Source of the DNA: Chitinophaga pinensis
Lineage (GTDB): Bacteria > Bacteroidota > Bacteroidia > CAMBQF01
Direction of reading: 5' to 3'
DNA length: 34,325 nucleotides
Assembly (NCBI GenBank): GCA_945869825.1
Contig: CAMBQF010000017.1
Location: 1-34,325, forward strand
This document shows, in pieces, positions 1-8,903 of the stretch. Numbering within the stretch: position 1 is the stretch's first letter; every line of letters begins with the position of its first letter. Position numbers and translations under genes: made by a program. Below the pieces are notes generated by a model that was given only the letters and a program-made list of their open reading frames with translations, made no database searches and had not been told where the DNA came from.

Positions 1-320
1 GGAAAGGGGAGCAAATTGCAACCTCTGAACTGACAGAGGTGTATAAGCAATACAACCACCGTGATATGCGCATAAAGCAACTCGAAGTGATGATTGATAC
101 GCTGGAGTTTAGCCACCAGTTGGCCCATAGTGCTTTGGGTAAGGTATTGCTTGGCCCGGCACGGTTAGCGGCCCGCTTATTTAGAGTAATGGTGTTGTTT
201 GAGTTTTTAGAAGAAGGCTACCTGGCCACCCGAAAAGTTACTGTCGACGATTTTAACGAATTCCTCCACAAAGTGGAAGAAAAAGAATGGGAGTACCTGT
301 ATGTCAACTTGGGTAAATAA
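1..320 (+). CDS. hypothetical protein, C-terminal part (frame open to the window edge)
   Basis: The ORF track starts at a GTG (39), but the frame is open back to base 3 (KGEQIATSELTEVYKQ...), so the gene likely begins upstream of the window. No family recognised. Confidence 0.6.
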   Translation, partial: KGEQIATSELTEVYKQYNHRDMRIKQLEVMIDTLEFSHQLAHSALGKVLLGPARLAARLFRVMVLFEFLEEGYLATRKVTVDDFNEFLHKVEEKEWEYLYVNLGK

Positions 321-331
321 CATAATAAATA

Positions 332-437
332 AAAGTTCCCCCTTTATAAAGGGGGTATCCCGCCAAAGGCGGGATGGGGGATTCTTTTATCCCCTCTTCA
401 GAGGGGTGTCAATCCGCCTTTGGAGGATTGACGGGGT
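332..437. repeat. array of four adjacent G/C-rich hairpins
   Basis: CCCCCTTTATAAAGGGGG (338-355), ATCCCGCC-AAA-GGCGGGAT (357-375), CCCCTCT-TC-AGAGGGG (391-406), GTCAATCCGCC-TTT-GGAGGATTGAC (408-432, one mismatch). Confidence 0.8.
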
Positions 438-444
438 GTGTAAA

Positions 445-966
445 ATGGGAAAAACGGCATTTCTCATTTTCAGTTTTTCTTTTTTCATCATTGGTTGCAA
501 AACAACCAAATTGCCCAAAACCACCGAAAACTCCCGCCCGGTAAAATCATCAGCCTATAAAAAATATACGGCTAAACTGGGTTTCGAGGTTGATAAATCA
601 TGCAACCTGAAACTGCTGGATGAGGTTATAGACTGGTGGGGCACACCCTACAAATATGGCGGCGAAAGCAAGTCTGGTGCCGACTGTTCAGGCTTTGTAC
701 AAATGGTGTTTTTAAAGGTGTACGATAAAAAGCTGCCCCGCACTACCAAGCAGCAATACGAGTTTTGCAGCAAGGTGAATAAAAACCGTTTAAAAGAGGG
801 GGATTTGGTATTTTTCGAAACAGGCGGCAAAGGCATATCACACGTGGGCATCTTTCTAAAAGACGGCCGCTTTGCCCATGCATCATCAACCAAAGGGGTT
901 ATTGTTAATGGGCTGGAAGAAGCCTACTACGACAAAGCCTACCGCGGTGGCGGCAGGGTGGAGTAA
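445..966 (+). CDS. NlpC/P60 (C40) family peptidase lipoprotein
   Basis: In-frame ATG at 445 gives MGKTAFLIFSFSFFIIGC (signal plus lipobox). YKYGGESKSGADCSGFVQ and ISHVGIFLKDGRFAHAS match the NlpC/P60 Cys/His motifs. The 301-444 extension runs through a hairpin repeat and is probably not coding. Confidence 0.88.
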   Translation: MGKTAFLIFSFSFFIIGCKTTKLPKTTENSRPVKSSAYKKYTAKLGFEVDKSCNLKLLDEVIDWWGTPYKYGGESKSGADCSGFVQMVFLKVYDKKLPRTTKQQYEFCSKVNKNRLKEGDLVFFETGGKGISHVGIFLKDGRFAHASSTKGVIVNGLEEAYYDKAYRGGGRVE

Positions 967-2280
967 TTACCTTGCTATCAACCAACCCGACGGATTAAGC
1001 TTGGTTTTATTTTTCCAAACCTCTAAGTGTAGTTCCGCGCCTTCATCACCCTCGCCCACAGTGCCAATAGCCTGCTTGGCTTTAACCTTGCTGCCTTTAG
1101 AAACAGATACACTGCCCAGGTTAGAGTAAACACTAAGGTACTCGCCATGGCGTATAATAACTGCCTGGCCCGCACCGGGAATACTTACCACCCCCGATAC
1201 CTCGCCATCAAAAATAGCGCGTGCGGTAGCGCCTTTGTCGGTAGATATATCTATGCCGTTGTTGTTGGTTGTAATGCCTTTTAGCACAGGGTGTGGGTGT
1301 GCACCAAAGCCCGAGCTTATAAAGCCCTTCTCAACAGGCCAGGGTAAGCGGCCTTTATTATTCTCAAACCCGGTCGATGTTATCTTGGCTTCGGGTGTTA
1401 GTGTTATTACATTCTCTTTAACAGGCTCAGCTTTTTTTGCAGTGGTGCTGCCTTTCTTCTCCGGTGCTTTTGCCGTTTTGGCAGCCTTAACTTTTGATGC
1501 CTTTATATCGTTCTCAATGATGGTATTAATAGCCGATGATAGCTTGGCTGCCTCGGCCTTTTTCTTAGCCAGTTGGGTCTTTAGTGTAGCCTCGGTTTTT
1601 TGCAGGTTTTTTACAATTTTTTCCTGTGCCTGCTTGTCGTTGGTCAGTACCTTCTTTTCTTTCTCGTTAGCCCCAAGTACGCTAACCTTGTTTTTTAGGT
1701 CGGTATCTATTTGGGTGTTTACGACCACCAATTGCTTTTGTACAATCTCAATTTTACGTGCCTGCGCTTTGCGGTAGCGGGCATACAGTGTTAAATATTT
1801 AGACCGGTTATGGGCCTTAGCAAAATCTTCGCCTGCCAGTAAATAGGCCATGGTACTGGTGTTATGGCGGTATTTGTAGGTAAAGTTTACCACTCGGGCA
1901 AATTCCTTTTTAAGGCTTGTAAGCGATGTAGATAACGAGTCGTAACTCTGCTGGTTCGCCTCAATGCGGTTGTCCAGCTGCGTAACTTCATCTTTAAGTG
2001 TATTGATTAAATTTTGGCGCTTCCCAATCTGGTTATTCAGTATAGCCAGTTCTTTCAGGCTGTTGTTTTTGCTGGTTTTGGTTTCTTTAAGCAGCTTGCT
2101 GGTGTAGTTAATATCATCCTGCAATTTCTTCTTTTTACTCTCCAGGTCCTTTTTGTTGGGTTGTGCTATACACGCGGTAGATAGTAGCAGAAACACTACC
2201 AGCAACAGGGCATTAGTTGTTGCCGCCTTGTTCGTCAACAGGTTTAAAGTTATCGGGTATGGTAAACGGTAAATTAACAA
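967..2280 (-). CDS. EnvC-like murein hydrolase activator / M23 peptidase-domain protein
   Basis: Signal peptide, long coiled coil (KKLQDDINYTSKLLKETK...), C-terminal LytM/M23 domain (GFGAHPHPVLKGITTNNNGIDI...ELHLEVWKN). Start uncertain; see finding on overlap. Confidence 0.85.
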   Translation of the reverse strand: MLIYRLPYPITLNLLTNKAATTNALLLVVFLLLSTACIAQPNKKDLESKKKKLQDDINYTSKLLKETKTSKNNSLKELAILNNQIGKRQNLINTLKDEVTQLDNRIEANQQSYDSLSTSLTSLKKEFARVVNFTYKYRHNTSTMAYLLAGEDFAKAHNRSKYLTLYARYRKAQARKIEIVQKQLVVVNTQIDTDLKNKVSVLGANEKEKKVLTNDKQAQEKIVKNLQKTEATLKTQLAKKKAEAAKLSSAINTIIENDIKASKVKAAKTAKAPEKKGSTTAKKAEPVKENVITLTPEAKITSTGFENNKGRLPWPVEKGFISSGFGAHPHPVLKGITTNNNGIDISTDKGATARAIFDGEVSGVVSIPGAGQAVIIRHGEYLSVYSNLGSVSVSKGSKVKAKQAIGTVGEGDEGAELHLEVWKNKTKLNPSGWLIAR

Positions 2281-3082
2281 TCTTATTAAGGGTTACCTTG
2301 TTGTATACGAGTTTTATTTTGGCGGGTTTCTCTGCCTTAATGTCTATATCAACATCTTTGGCTATTGGCTGCCCGTCAACCGTAATAAAATTACTGTAAT
2401 TAACCTCTAGTTTGCGGTTGGCCTTAAAGTCTTTAATAAACAACTTATTCACCATAAAATTGGCGGGGTCTATCCAGTTGGCATGTACCAGTAGCCATGG
2501 GTTTTCTTCCTCGGCAACAGCCTTTTTAAGTTTGCGCTTTGGCAGGGTGCTTATCAGGTAATGTTTATCGTCTACAGATGTAAGGTAGTTCTTCTCTACA
2601 TAAAACAAATACGTTTTGCCCAGCAGTATTGACTGTACCATTTTAAAGTCGGCATCCAGTTGCAGCATCTGGTTTACAACCTTATAATCGCCTTTAAAAT
2701 AGGTGTTTTTAATGCGGTTTATAAACTTAACACTATCGGTAGTTATTAGTATGCGTATAGCCTCAATACCCAGAGCGGGCGATATTGAAATCCAAATGGC
2801 ACTATCGCAAACTACGCGTAGGTTGCAGGTAAAGGATGCATTGTCTTTATCAAAATCGGCATCAACCTCAACCTTAGCGGTAAGTGTTTTAAATGTAAGT
2901 TCTTTTTGGCGTATTACCTTTAGCAGCGAGTCGGCGGGTTTATCTTCCACCAGGTCTTTGTTCACTGCTGCTATAGCGGTAGTATCAATTACCGGAGGGG
3001 TGATAACCTGATTTTGGCTGGTTTTACAAGAAAGTGCCAACACCATTATCAATGCAAAAAGTAGTAATGCGATATTTTTCAA
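2213..3082 (-). CDS. DUF4292-type lipoprotein
   Basis: Lipobox MKNIALLLFALIMVLALSC; beta-rich body; position next to EnvC and TPR genes is typical for Bacteroidota DUF4292 proteins. Confidence 0.75.
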   Translation of the reverse strand: MKNIALLLFALIMVLALSCKTSQNQVITPPVIDTTAIAAVNKDLVEDKPADSLLKVIRQKELTFKTLTAKVEVDADFDKDNASFTCNLRVVCDSAIWISISPALGIEAIRILITTDSVKFINRIKNTYFKGDYKVVNQMLQLDADFKMVQSILLGKTYLFYVEKNYLTSVDDKHYLISTLPKRKLKKAVAEEENPWLLVHANWIDPANFMVNKLFIKDFKANRKLEVNYSNFITVDGQPIAKDVDIDIKAEKPAKIKLVYNKVTLNKIVNLPFTIPDNFKPVDEQGGNN

Positions 3083-3125
3083 ACGAGTATTCTTTTTAAT
3101 TGAAGCCTATTGTTTGGTAGAATAT

Positions 3126-4898
3126 TTATTCAATTAGCTTTTTCTCGGTTATTTTCCTGTCAATTAGGTCGGTAGCGCCTTTTTTCTCCTTGGCTTTCTT
3201 CCAATATTCAAGTGCTTTGGCCGTATCGCCCAGTTTATACATTACATCGCCATAGTGTTCCAATACCGTGCCATCTTCATCGCCGCCATGGCTTAGGGCT
3301 TTCTCAATCCATGTTTTGGCATTGGTATAGTCGCCCATTATATAAAATATCCAGCCGTAGGTATCTTCGTATGTGCCGTTGTTGGGTTCTATAGTATTTG
3401 CCAGTTTCGCCATATCGCGGGCTTTATCAAGCTTCACCTTGCGCACACTTAGGTAGTAGCTGTAGTTATTCAGCACGTAGGTGTTTTGCGGCTCTATATC
3501 CAGCGCTTTGTTATAGTAGGCCTCAGACTTATCATAGTTTTTTACAAAGTTGTAGGCATCGCCAAGTAAGGCGTTAAATTGCAGTTCAAGCTGCGGGTTG
3601 TTGTAAACAAGGCCACTGCCATCGCTCAACACATCAATAGCGTCCTGGTATTTTTTAAGGCGCAGGGCCGATGAGCCTTTGTAGTAATACAAATCGGGCT
3701 GGGTAGGGAACAGTTCCAACGCTTTACCTGCATATTCATAAACAGCATCGTGGTTGCCCAATTCAGATTCTGACATAATCAACTGGCTCCAAACAAGGTA
3801 TTTAGAGTTGTCAAAATCAAGCACCTTTTTAAAATTATCGCGTGCCTCAATGTATTTCTTATCGCGGAACAAAAAGTCGCCATACATAGAGTATGCCTTT
3901 GGCTCTTGTGGGTGCGCGTCTATCATCAGCTTGCACAACTCATAAGCCTGTGTTTTCATGCCTGGGCTGTTTTCGCTTAGATTAAAATAACTAAGCAAAA
4001 CCTGTATTTTAGTATCTATGTCAATATCGGGGCTCGCAAAGGCAAGCTTAAGCTCATCGAACGATTTGTCTTTTTCACCATTTTCACGGTAGTATTGCGA
4101 TAGTGAGTAATGCACAGGCCCGTTTGCAGGGTCTACAGCCAACGCCTTTTGGTATACATCAAAAGCCTTGTCATTCATGCGGTTGGCAAGGTACATATCG
4201 GCCAGTATTATGTAGTTACTGGCATCGGCTGGGTTTAGGTTGATAAGCTTCTGAATCTCATTTGCGGCTTTATCAATATTGCCCAAGTGCAGGTACAGAC
4301 GCATTTTCTCCTGCGATATGTCGGGCGATAGGCCCATCATATTCTCAATCTTATCCAGCGTTTTAATGGCATCTTCGGGGCGGTTGGCTTTTAAATAACC
4401 GTCGGCCAGTTCAAAGGTGTATTCTAATGAGTTTGGGTTGTCTTTTACTATCAACTCGTACACTTTAACGGCTTCGTCAAACTTGCCTTTACCTTGCAAT
4501 GCCTGGGCATACAGCAGTTTGTACCATACATTTTTTTTATCTAATGATATGGCTGCACGGCCCAGTAGTATTGCGTTGTCGTAGTCCTTTCCTTCAAATG
4601 CAATGCGTGCCAGCTCGTAATAAGCAGCGGCATTGTAAGGGTTTATCTGAATGCATTGGTTGTAAAGCCTGGCAGCCTCATCGTAGTTGCCAAGCATAGC
4701 CTCTTTGGTAGCATTGTAAAACAAAAAGTCAGAGTCGAGGCGCTGCTTTTCGGTTAGTTTGTCTTTGCTATTATCTTTGGGGTCTCCGCCTGCTATAACA
4801 GGGTTTTTTGTTTTACAGCCGGTAAACACCGCGCCTGTAACAAGCAGGGCCAACAGGGTATGTGTTAGTGTTGTATATATGCGGGTGTTTGCTTTCAA
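3126..4898 (-). CDS. tetratricopeptide repeat lipoprotein
   Basis: Lipobox VTGAVFTGC; many TPR units (e.g. NPYNAAAYYELARIAFEGKDYDNAI). Apparent TTG start directly downstream of the preceding gene's stop. Confidence 0.85.
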   Translation of the reverse strand: MKANTRIYTTLTHTLLALLVTGAVFTGCKTKNPVIAGGDPKDNSKDKLTEKQRLDSDFLFYNATKEAMLGNYDEAARLYNQCIQINPYNAAAYYELARIAFEGKDYDNAILLGRAAISLDKKNVWYKLLYAQALQGKGKFDEAVKVYELIVKDNPNSLEYTFELADGYLKANRPEDAIKTLDKIENMMGLSPDISQEKMRLYLHLGNIDKAANEIQKLINLNPADASNYIILADMYLANRMNDKAFDVYQKALAVDPANGPVHYSLSQYYRENGEKDKSFDELKLAFASPDIDIDTKIQVLLSYFNLSENSPGMKTQAYELCKLMIDAHPQEPKAYSMYGDFLFRDKKYIEARDNFKKVLDFDNSKYLVWSQLIMSESELGNHDAVYEYAGKALELFPTQPDLYYYKGSSALRLKKYQDAIDVLSDGSGLVYNNPQLELQFNALLGDAYNFVKNYDKSEAYYNKALDIEPQNTYVLNNYSYYLSVRKVKLDKARDMAKLANTIEPNNGTYEDTYGWIFYIMGDYTNAKTWIEKALSHGGDEDGTVLEHYGDVMYKLGDTAKALEYWKKAKEKKGATDLIDRKITEKKLIE

Positions 4899-4907
4899 TA
4901 TTTCTAA

Positions 4908-5915
4908 TTATTTTGGGCTTATAACGCTGTAATCGCCAAGGCTTAGTTCAAGTTCGCCGCCGTTTACCTGCACAAAGTTGCCCAGCATAGAGTTGCTAAG
5001 TTTGGTGTTTTGCAACACTGCATTTGTTTGGATAATGGATGCACTGATTTCAGAATTGCTGATTTTAGTGTTATTTCCTATTGATACGTGTGGCCCTATT
5101 TTAGAGTTATGTATTTCTACATTTTCGCCAATAAAACAGGGTTGTATAATCTCACTATTAACAAGTTTTAACGAGGTTGGTTCAGAATAATTGTCTTTGT
5201 GCAATTCTAACCAACGGGTGTTGGTGTGCACCGTAGCATCTTTATTACCACAGTCAAGCCATTCAATAACCTCACCGGGGTATATTTTCAGGCCTTTATT
5301 TTTCATATTCTCCAGGCCATTGGTAATCTGGTATTCCCCTTTGTCCTTAATCTCATTATCCAACAGGTATTGCAGTTCGTTTTTAAGGTTTTCGCCGTCT
5401 TTAAAGTAGTAAATACCAATAATGGCAAGGTCGCTTACAAACTCTTTCGGCTTTTCTACAAAGTCGCTAATAGTGCCATCTTCAGCAATTTTAACTACCC
5501 CAAAAGCAGAAGGGTCGTCAATTTTCTGTACCCATATAACGGCATCCTTGGCTTCGTCCATTTCAAAATCGGCTTTAAACAGCGTATCGGCAAAGGCTAC
5601 AATAACCTTGCCCGATAATGATTCTTTAGCACAAAGTACCGCATGGGCGGTGCCTAAGGCTTCGTGCTGGTGGTATATACTGCCTTTAGCACCAAGGCTT
5701 TCGGCCACTTTTACCAGGTTGTCTTCGGCCTCTTTACCAAAATCGCCAATAATAAAGGCAATCTCTTCAATCTTCTCGGTACATACTTTAGCCAACTCTT
5801 CGCACAATAGCTGTACAATAGGTTTTCCGGCTATAGGTAACAGGGGTTTAGGGGTGGTTAGCGTGTGTGGGCGCATACGTTTGCCCATTCCTGCCATTGG
5901 TACAATAATCTTCAT
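4908..5915 (-). CDS. sugar-1-phosphate nucleotidyltransferase with C-terminal left-handed beta-helix
   Basis: MKIIVPMAGMGKRMRPHTLTTPKPLLPIAGKPIV is a nucleotidyltransferase signature; hexapeptide-like C-terminus (IGENVEIHNSKIGPHVSIGNNTKI). Confidence 0.88.
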   Translation of the reverse strand: MKIIVPMAGMGKRMRPHTLTTPKPLLPIAGKPIVQLLCEELAKVCTEKIEEIAFIIGDFGKEAEDNLVKVAESLGAKGSIYHQHEALGTAHAVLCAKESLSGKVIVAFADTLFKADFEMDEAKDAVIWVQKIDDPSAFGVVKIAEDGTISDFVEKPKEFVSDLAIIGIYYFKDGENLKNELQYLLDNEIKDKGEYQITNGLENMKNKGLKIYPGEVIEWLDCGNKDATVHTNTRWLELHKDNYSEPTSLKLVNSEIIQPCFIGENVEIHNSKIGPHVSIGNNTKISNSEISASIIQTNAVLQNTKLSNSMLGNFVQVNGGELELSLGDYSVISPK

Positions 5916-5941
5916 ACTCTCTCTAAATTCGTTCTAATAAT

Positions 5942-6376
5942 TTAATGCTTTCCGCTATGTCCAAAGCCGCCTTCGCCACGTTCGGTCAAACCCAGTTCTT
6001 CGGTTTGGTTCCAAACAATATGTTCGTGGCGGGCTACAACAAGTTGGGCAATGCGTTCGCCGTCGTTTATCGTAAAGGGTTCATTACTCAGGTTAACTAA
6101 AATCACTTTAATCTCGCCACGGTAGTCGGCGTCAATAGTGCCGGGGCTGTTTAGCACGGTAAGGCCATGCTTGGCAGCCAGCCCACTGCGAGGGCGCACT
6201 TGTGCCTCGTAGCTTTCGGGCAATTCTATAAACAAACCGGTTGCCACCATGGCACGTTCCAGCGGCCCAAGGGTTACCGGGGTGTCAATGTTGGCGCGCA
6301 AATCAAGTCCTGCCGATAATGCCGTAGCATACTCAGGTAGTGCGTGTTTCGACTTATTTATAACGTTTATCTTCAA
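5942..6376 (-). CDS. dut: dUTP diphosphatase
   Basis: Conserved motifs [44 protein letters not shown] and GEGGFGHSG. Confidence 0.95.
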   Translation of the reverse strand: MKINVINKSKHALPEYATALSAGLDLRANIDTPVTLGPLERAMVATGLFIELPESYEAQVRPRSGLAAKHGLTVLNSPGTIDADYRGEIKVILVNLSNEPFTINDGERIAQLVVARHEHIVWNQTEELGLTERGEGGFGHSGKH

Positions 6377-6401
6377 ACCGTGGCTTTTTTTAAAGCGGTC
6401 G

Positions 6402-7856
6402 CTAAATTAATGCTTTTTTCGGCTTCTCCATCAGGTAGGCAATTGCTACATAAATAAGCAGTAGAACCGTATGGGCAACATATTGCAAAAAGCCTGTAAA
6501 TTCAAGCCTTAGCGATAGCAAGTATAGCCCTACTGCCATTGATAGGTAGAATAATATCCGGGCATTATCGTACGGAACGGGGAACCGCTTGTGGCCCATC
6601 CAGTAGCAAACAATTGTCATACTACCATAGCAAATAAAGGTAGCAATAGCAGAGCCTAAATAGCCCATGGTAGGTATCAGTAGCCAGTTAAACAGCAAAG
6701 TAACAATGGCGCCAAATATGGCTATGCCCGCACCGGCAGTGGTTTTATCAGTAAGCTTAAACCAAAACGAGTAGTTGAAAAACATGCCTAAAAACAGGTT
6801 GCCCAGCAGCAGCCAGGGCACTATTACCAGGCCGGGGTAGTATTTGGGGTTACCAATCAGAATATCTTTCACCAAATCAAGGTAAAGCATCACCCCTAAA
6901 AATATGAGCCCGCCTGCCAGTACAAAGTACTTCATCACATCGGCATATACCTGGTGCGAGTTTTTATCCCGGGCCTGGTTAAAAAAGAAAGGCTCGGCCG
7001 CAAAGCGGAACATCTGTACAAACAGGGTCATAAAAATTGAAATCTTGTAGCACATGCCATATATACCCACCAGGTATTGCTGGCTGTTTGCGGGCAACAG
7101 GTACTTAAGCAAAATACGGTCGAACACCTCATTGACCATGCCTGCAAAGCCCATGATGAGTATAGGCCAAGAGTAGATGAGCATGCGCCGCCACAGGGCT
7201 TTATCAAAGTTAAAATGTACCCTGCGCAACTGCGGTAGCAGCAGTACCAGCGTAAAGCCCGACGAAATAAGGTTGGCTATAAAAACATACCCAACGCCTA
7301 TGCTGCCATCGTAAAACGGTATGCTTATTCCTTGGGTTGCCAGCCAGGGTAGCAACAACAAAAACACCAGGTTTAGCAACACATAAATGGTAATATTGGT
7401 TAGCCTGATGCATACAAAGCGCTTGGCCCTGTTCTCGTTACGTAGCCTTGCCAGTGGAATAGCCGTTAGGGCATCAAACACTACAATAAAGCTAAACCAC
7501 ACCACATACTCTACATGCAGTGGGTATTTTAAAAGCCCTGCAATTGGGCTGGCAAAAATTAAAAACAGCGCCAGAAATACGGTTGACGATATTAGGTGCG
7601 ATATGTAAGCGGTATTGTAAACGTTCTCTTTGCTTTCTTCGGTACGTACAAAGCGGAAGTAAGCTGTTTCTAACCCATAGGTTAGCAGCACTCCTAAAAA
7701 GGCTACATACGAGTATAAATCGGCAATGGGGGCGTATTGTTCGGGGGTGAAAATACGGGCATGCAACGGCACCAGCGAGTAATTCAACAACCGGCCCAGT
7801 ATGGTGCTAAAGCCATACGTTGCTGTTTGTTTTGCCAGTTTTTTTATTGCGCTCAT
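6402..7856 (-). CDS. oligosaccharide flippase / polysaccharide biosynthesis protein (MOP superfamily)
   Basis: 484 aa with many TM helices; N-terminal [34 protein letters not shown] typical of Wzx-like flippases. Confidence 0.85.
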   Translation of the reverse strand: MSAIKKLAKQTATYGFSTILGRLLNYSLVPLHARIFTPEQYAPIADLYSYVAFLGVLLTYGLETAYFRFVRTEESKENVYNTAYISHLISSTVFLALFLIFASPIAGLLKYPLHVEYVVWFSFIVVFDALTAIPLARLRNENRAKRFVCIRLTNITIYVLLNLVFLLLLPWLATQGISIPFYDGSIGVGYVFIANLISSGFTLVLLLPQLRRVHFNFDKALWRRMLIYSWPILIMGFAGMVNEVFDRILLKYLLPANSQQYLVGIYGMCYKISIFMTLFVQMFRFAAEPFFFNQARDKNSHQVYADVMKYFVLAGGLIFLGVMLYLDLVKDILIGNPKYYPGLVIVPWLLLGNLFLGMFFNYSFWFKLTDKTTAGAGIAIFGAIVTLLFNWLLIPTMGYLGSAIATFICYGSMTIVCYWMGHKRFPVPYDNARILFYLSMAVGLYLLSLRLEFTGFLQYVAHTVLLLIYVAIAYLMEKPKKALI

Positions 7857-7864
7857 ATAGTTTT

Positions 7865-7948
7865 GCCCCTCCCTATCCCTCCCTAAGGGGAGGGGATTAG
7901 TTATTAAATTTTTTATTCCTCACCCACCGGGGGAGGTTAGGAGGGGGC
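7865..7948. repeat. inverted pair of C/G-rich repeat units flanking an AT-rich spacer
   Basis: Left GCCCCTCCCTATCCCTCCCTAAGGGGAGGGG (7865-7894) and right CCTCACCCACCGGGGGAGGTTAGGAGGGGGC (7918-7948) are approximate reverse complements. Confidence 0.7.
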
Positions 7949-7950
7949 TA

Positions 7951-8727
7951 TTATTTGCCTGTAAATTCAGCTTTGCGTTTTTCAACAAAGGCGGTAGTTC
8001 CTTCAACAAAGTCGGCAGTTTCTACCAGTTTGCCAAATTCGTTCACTTCGGTATCAAAGCCATTGGTAGCATTATCAAAATACGCGTTTACGCTGGCAAT
8101 GGTTGCGCCAATAGCCAATGGGGCTTTGGTAAATATTTTTTCCAGTATCTCTTTGGCCCTCCCAACAAGGTCGGCCTGCTCAGCAATGTGGTTTACCAGC
8201 CCAAAGTTATGCGCCTGTTCGGCATTAATCATATCTGATGTTAGCAACAATTCCATTGCCCTGCCTTTGCCAATAAGCTGTATAAGGCGTTGGGTACCGC
8301 CGTAGCCCGGAATCAGGCCCAGGTTAACCTCGGGCTGGCCAAATTTGGCATTTGGCGATGCTACCCGCAGATGGCAGGCCATAGCAAGTTCGCAACCGCC
8401 ACCCAATGCAAAACCGTTTACGGCAGCAATTACAGGTTTTGGGCAACGCTCTATTAAAAAGAAAATATCATGTCCGTTTTGGGCAAGGCTACGGCCTGTT
8501 TCAGCATTAAGGCCGCTAAACTCAGCAATATCAGCCCCGGCAACAAAGGCCTTTTCTCCGGCACCGGTAATAATAACGCCCTTAACAGCGGCATCGGTAT
8601 ACACTCCGGTTATTACTTCTTTCAGTTCTTTTAGGGTGGCCTGGTTTAACGCGTTAAGCTTTGCAGGGCGGTTTATGGTAATTACCAGTACCCCGTTTTG
8701 GTTTTCTGCTAAAATATTTTCGTACAT
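7951..8727 (-). CDS. enoyl-CoA hydratase/isomerase family protein
   Basis: Crotonase motifs (AFVAGADIAEF, ALGGGCELAMACHLRVAS, GLIPGYGGTQRL). ATG at 8727 preferred over the ORF-track TTG at 8748, which overlaps a promoter-like element. Confidence 0.92.
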   Translation of the reverse strand: MYENILAENQNGVLVITINRPAKLNALNQATLKELKEVITGVYTDAAVKGVIITGAGEKAFVAGADIAEFSGLNAETGRSLAQNGHDIFFLIERCPKPVIAAVNGFALGGGCELAMACHLRVASPNAKFGQPEVNLGLIPGYGGTQRLIQLIGKGRAMELLLTSDMINAEQAHNFGLVNHIAEQADLVGRAKEILEKIFTKAPLAIGATIASVNAYFDNATNGFDTEVNEFGKLVETADFVEGTTAFVEKRKAEFTGK

Positions 8728-8745
8728 GGATTTATAGAGTTTAGG

Positions 8746-8753
8746 CAAAAATA
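8746..8753 (-). promoter_or_regulatory. Bacteroidota -7 element TATTTTTG
   Basis: Reverse complement of CAAAAATA matches TAnnTTTG, 19 nt upstream of the ATG at 8727. Confidence 0.5.
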
Positions 8754-8823
8754 ATACAATAAGAACTTAGCTGCCGGGCTATTTATTTTTATTGCTGACA
8801 GTTTTATTAAATATATTTTTTAG

Positions 8824-8857
8824 CCCCTCCACCTTGGGGGAGGGGTTGGGGAGGGGT
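8824..8857. repeat. G/C-rich hairpin repeat element
   Basis: CCCCTCCACCTTGGGGGAGGGGTTGGGGAGGGGT; shares exact GAGGGGTTGGGG with 21940-21951. Confidence 0.65.
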
Positions 8858-8903
8858 GAATGGTTTACAATATTATCTTTACCTACCCGTCTTACCTGTT
8901 ACT

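Noticed and set aside
301-444. N-terminal extension of the NlpC/P60 ORF
   Set aside because: It translates through four hairpins and places a lipoprotein signal peptide internally; ATG 445 is the natural start.
648-893. Minus-strand 81-aa ORF and the many other antisense ORFs in the track (e.g. 1235-1777, 9611-9916, 18534-18986, 24439-24846)
   Set aside because: Each lies opposite a well-supported gene, has low-complexity Ser/Ala/Pro/Leu-rich composition typical of shadow frames, and lacks a recognisable domain.
8856-8903. N-terminal extension MNGLQYYLYLPVLPVT of the MBL hydrolase
   Set aside because: The GTG start lies in the G-rich repeat and the segment overlaps a promoter-like TATCTTTA; ATG at 8904 is more plausible.
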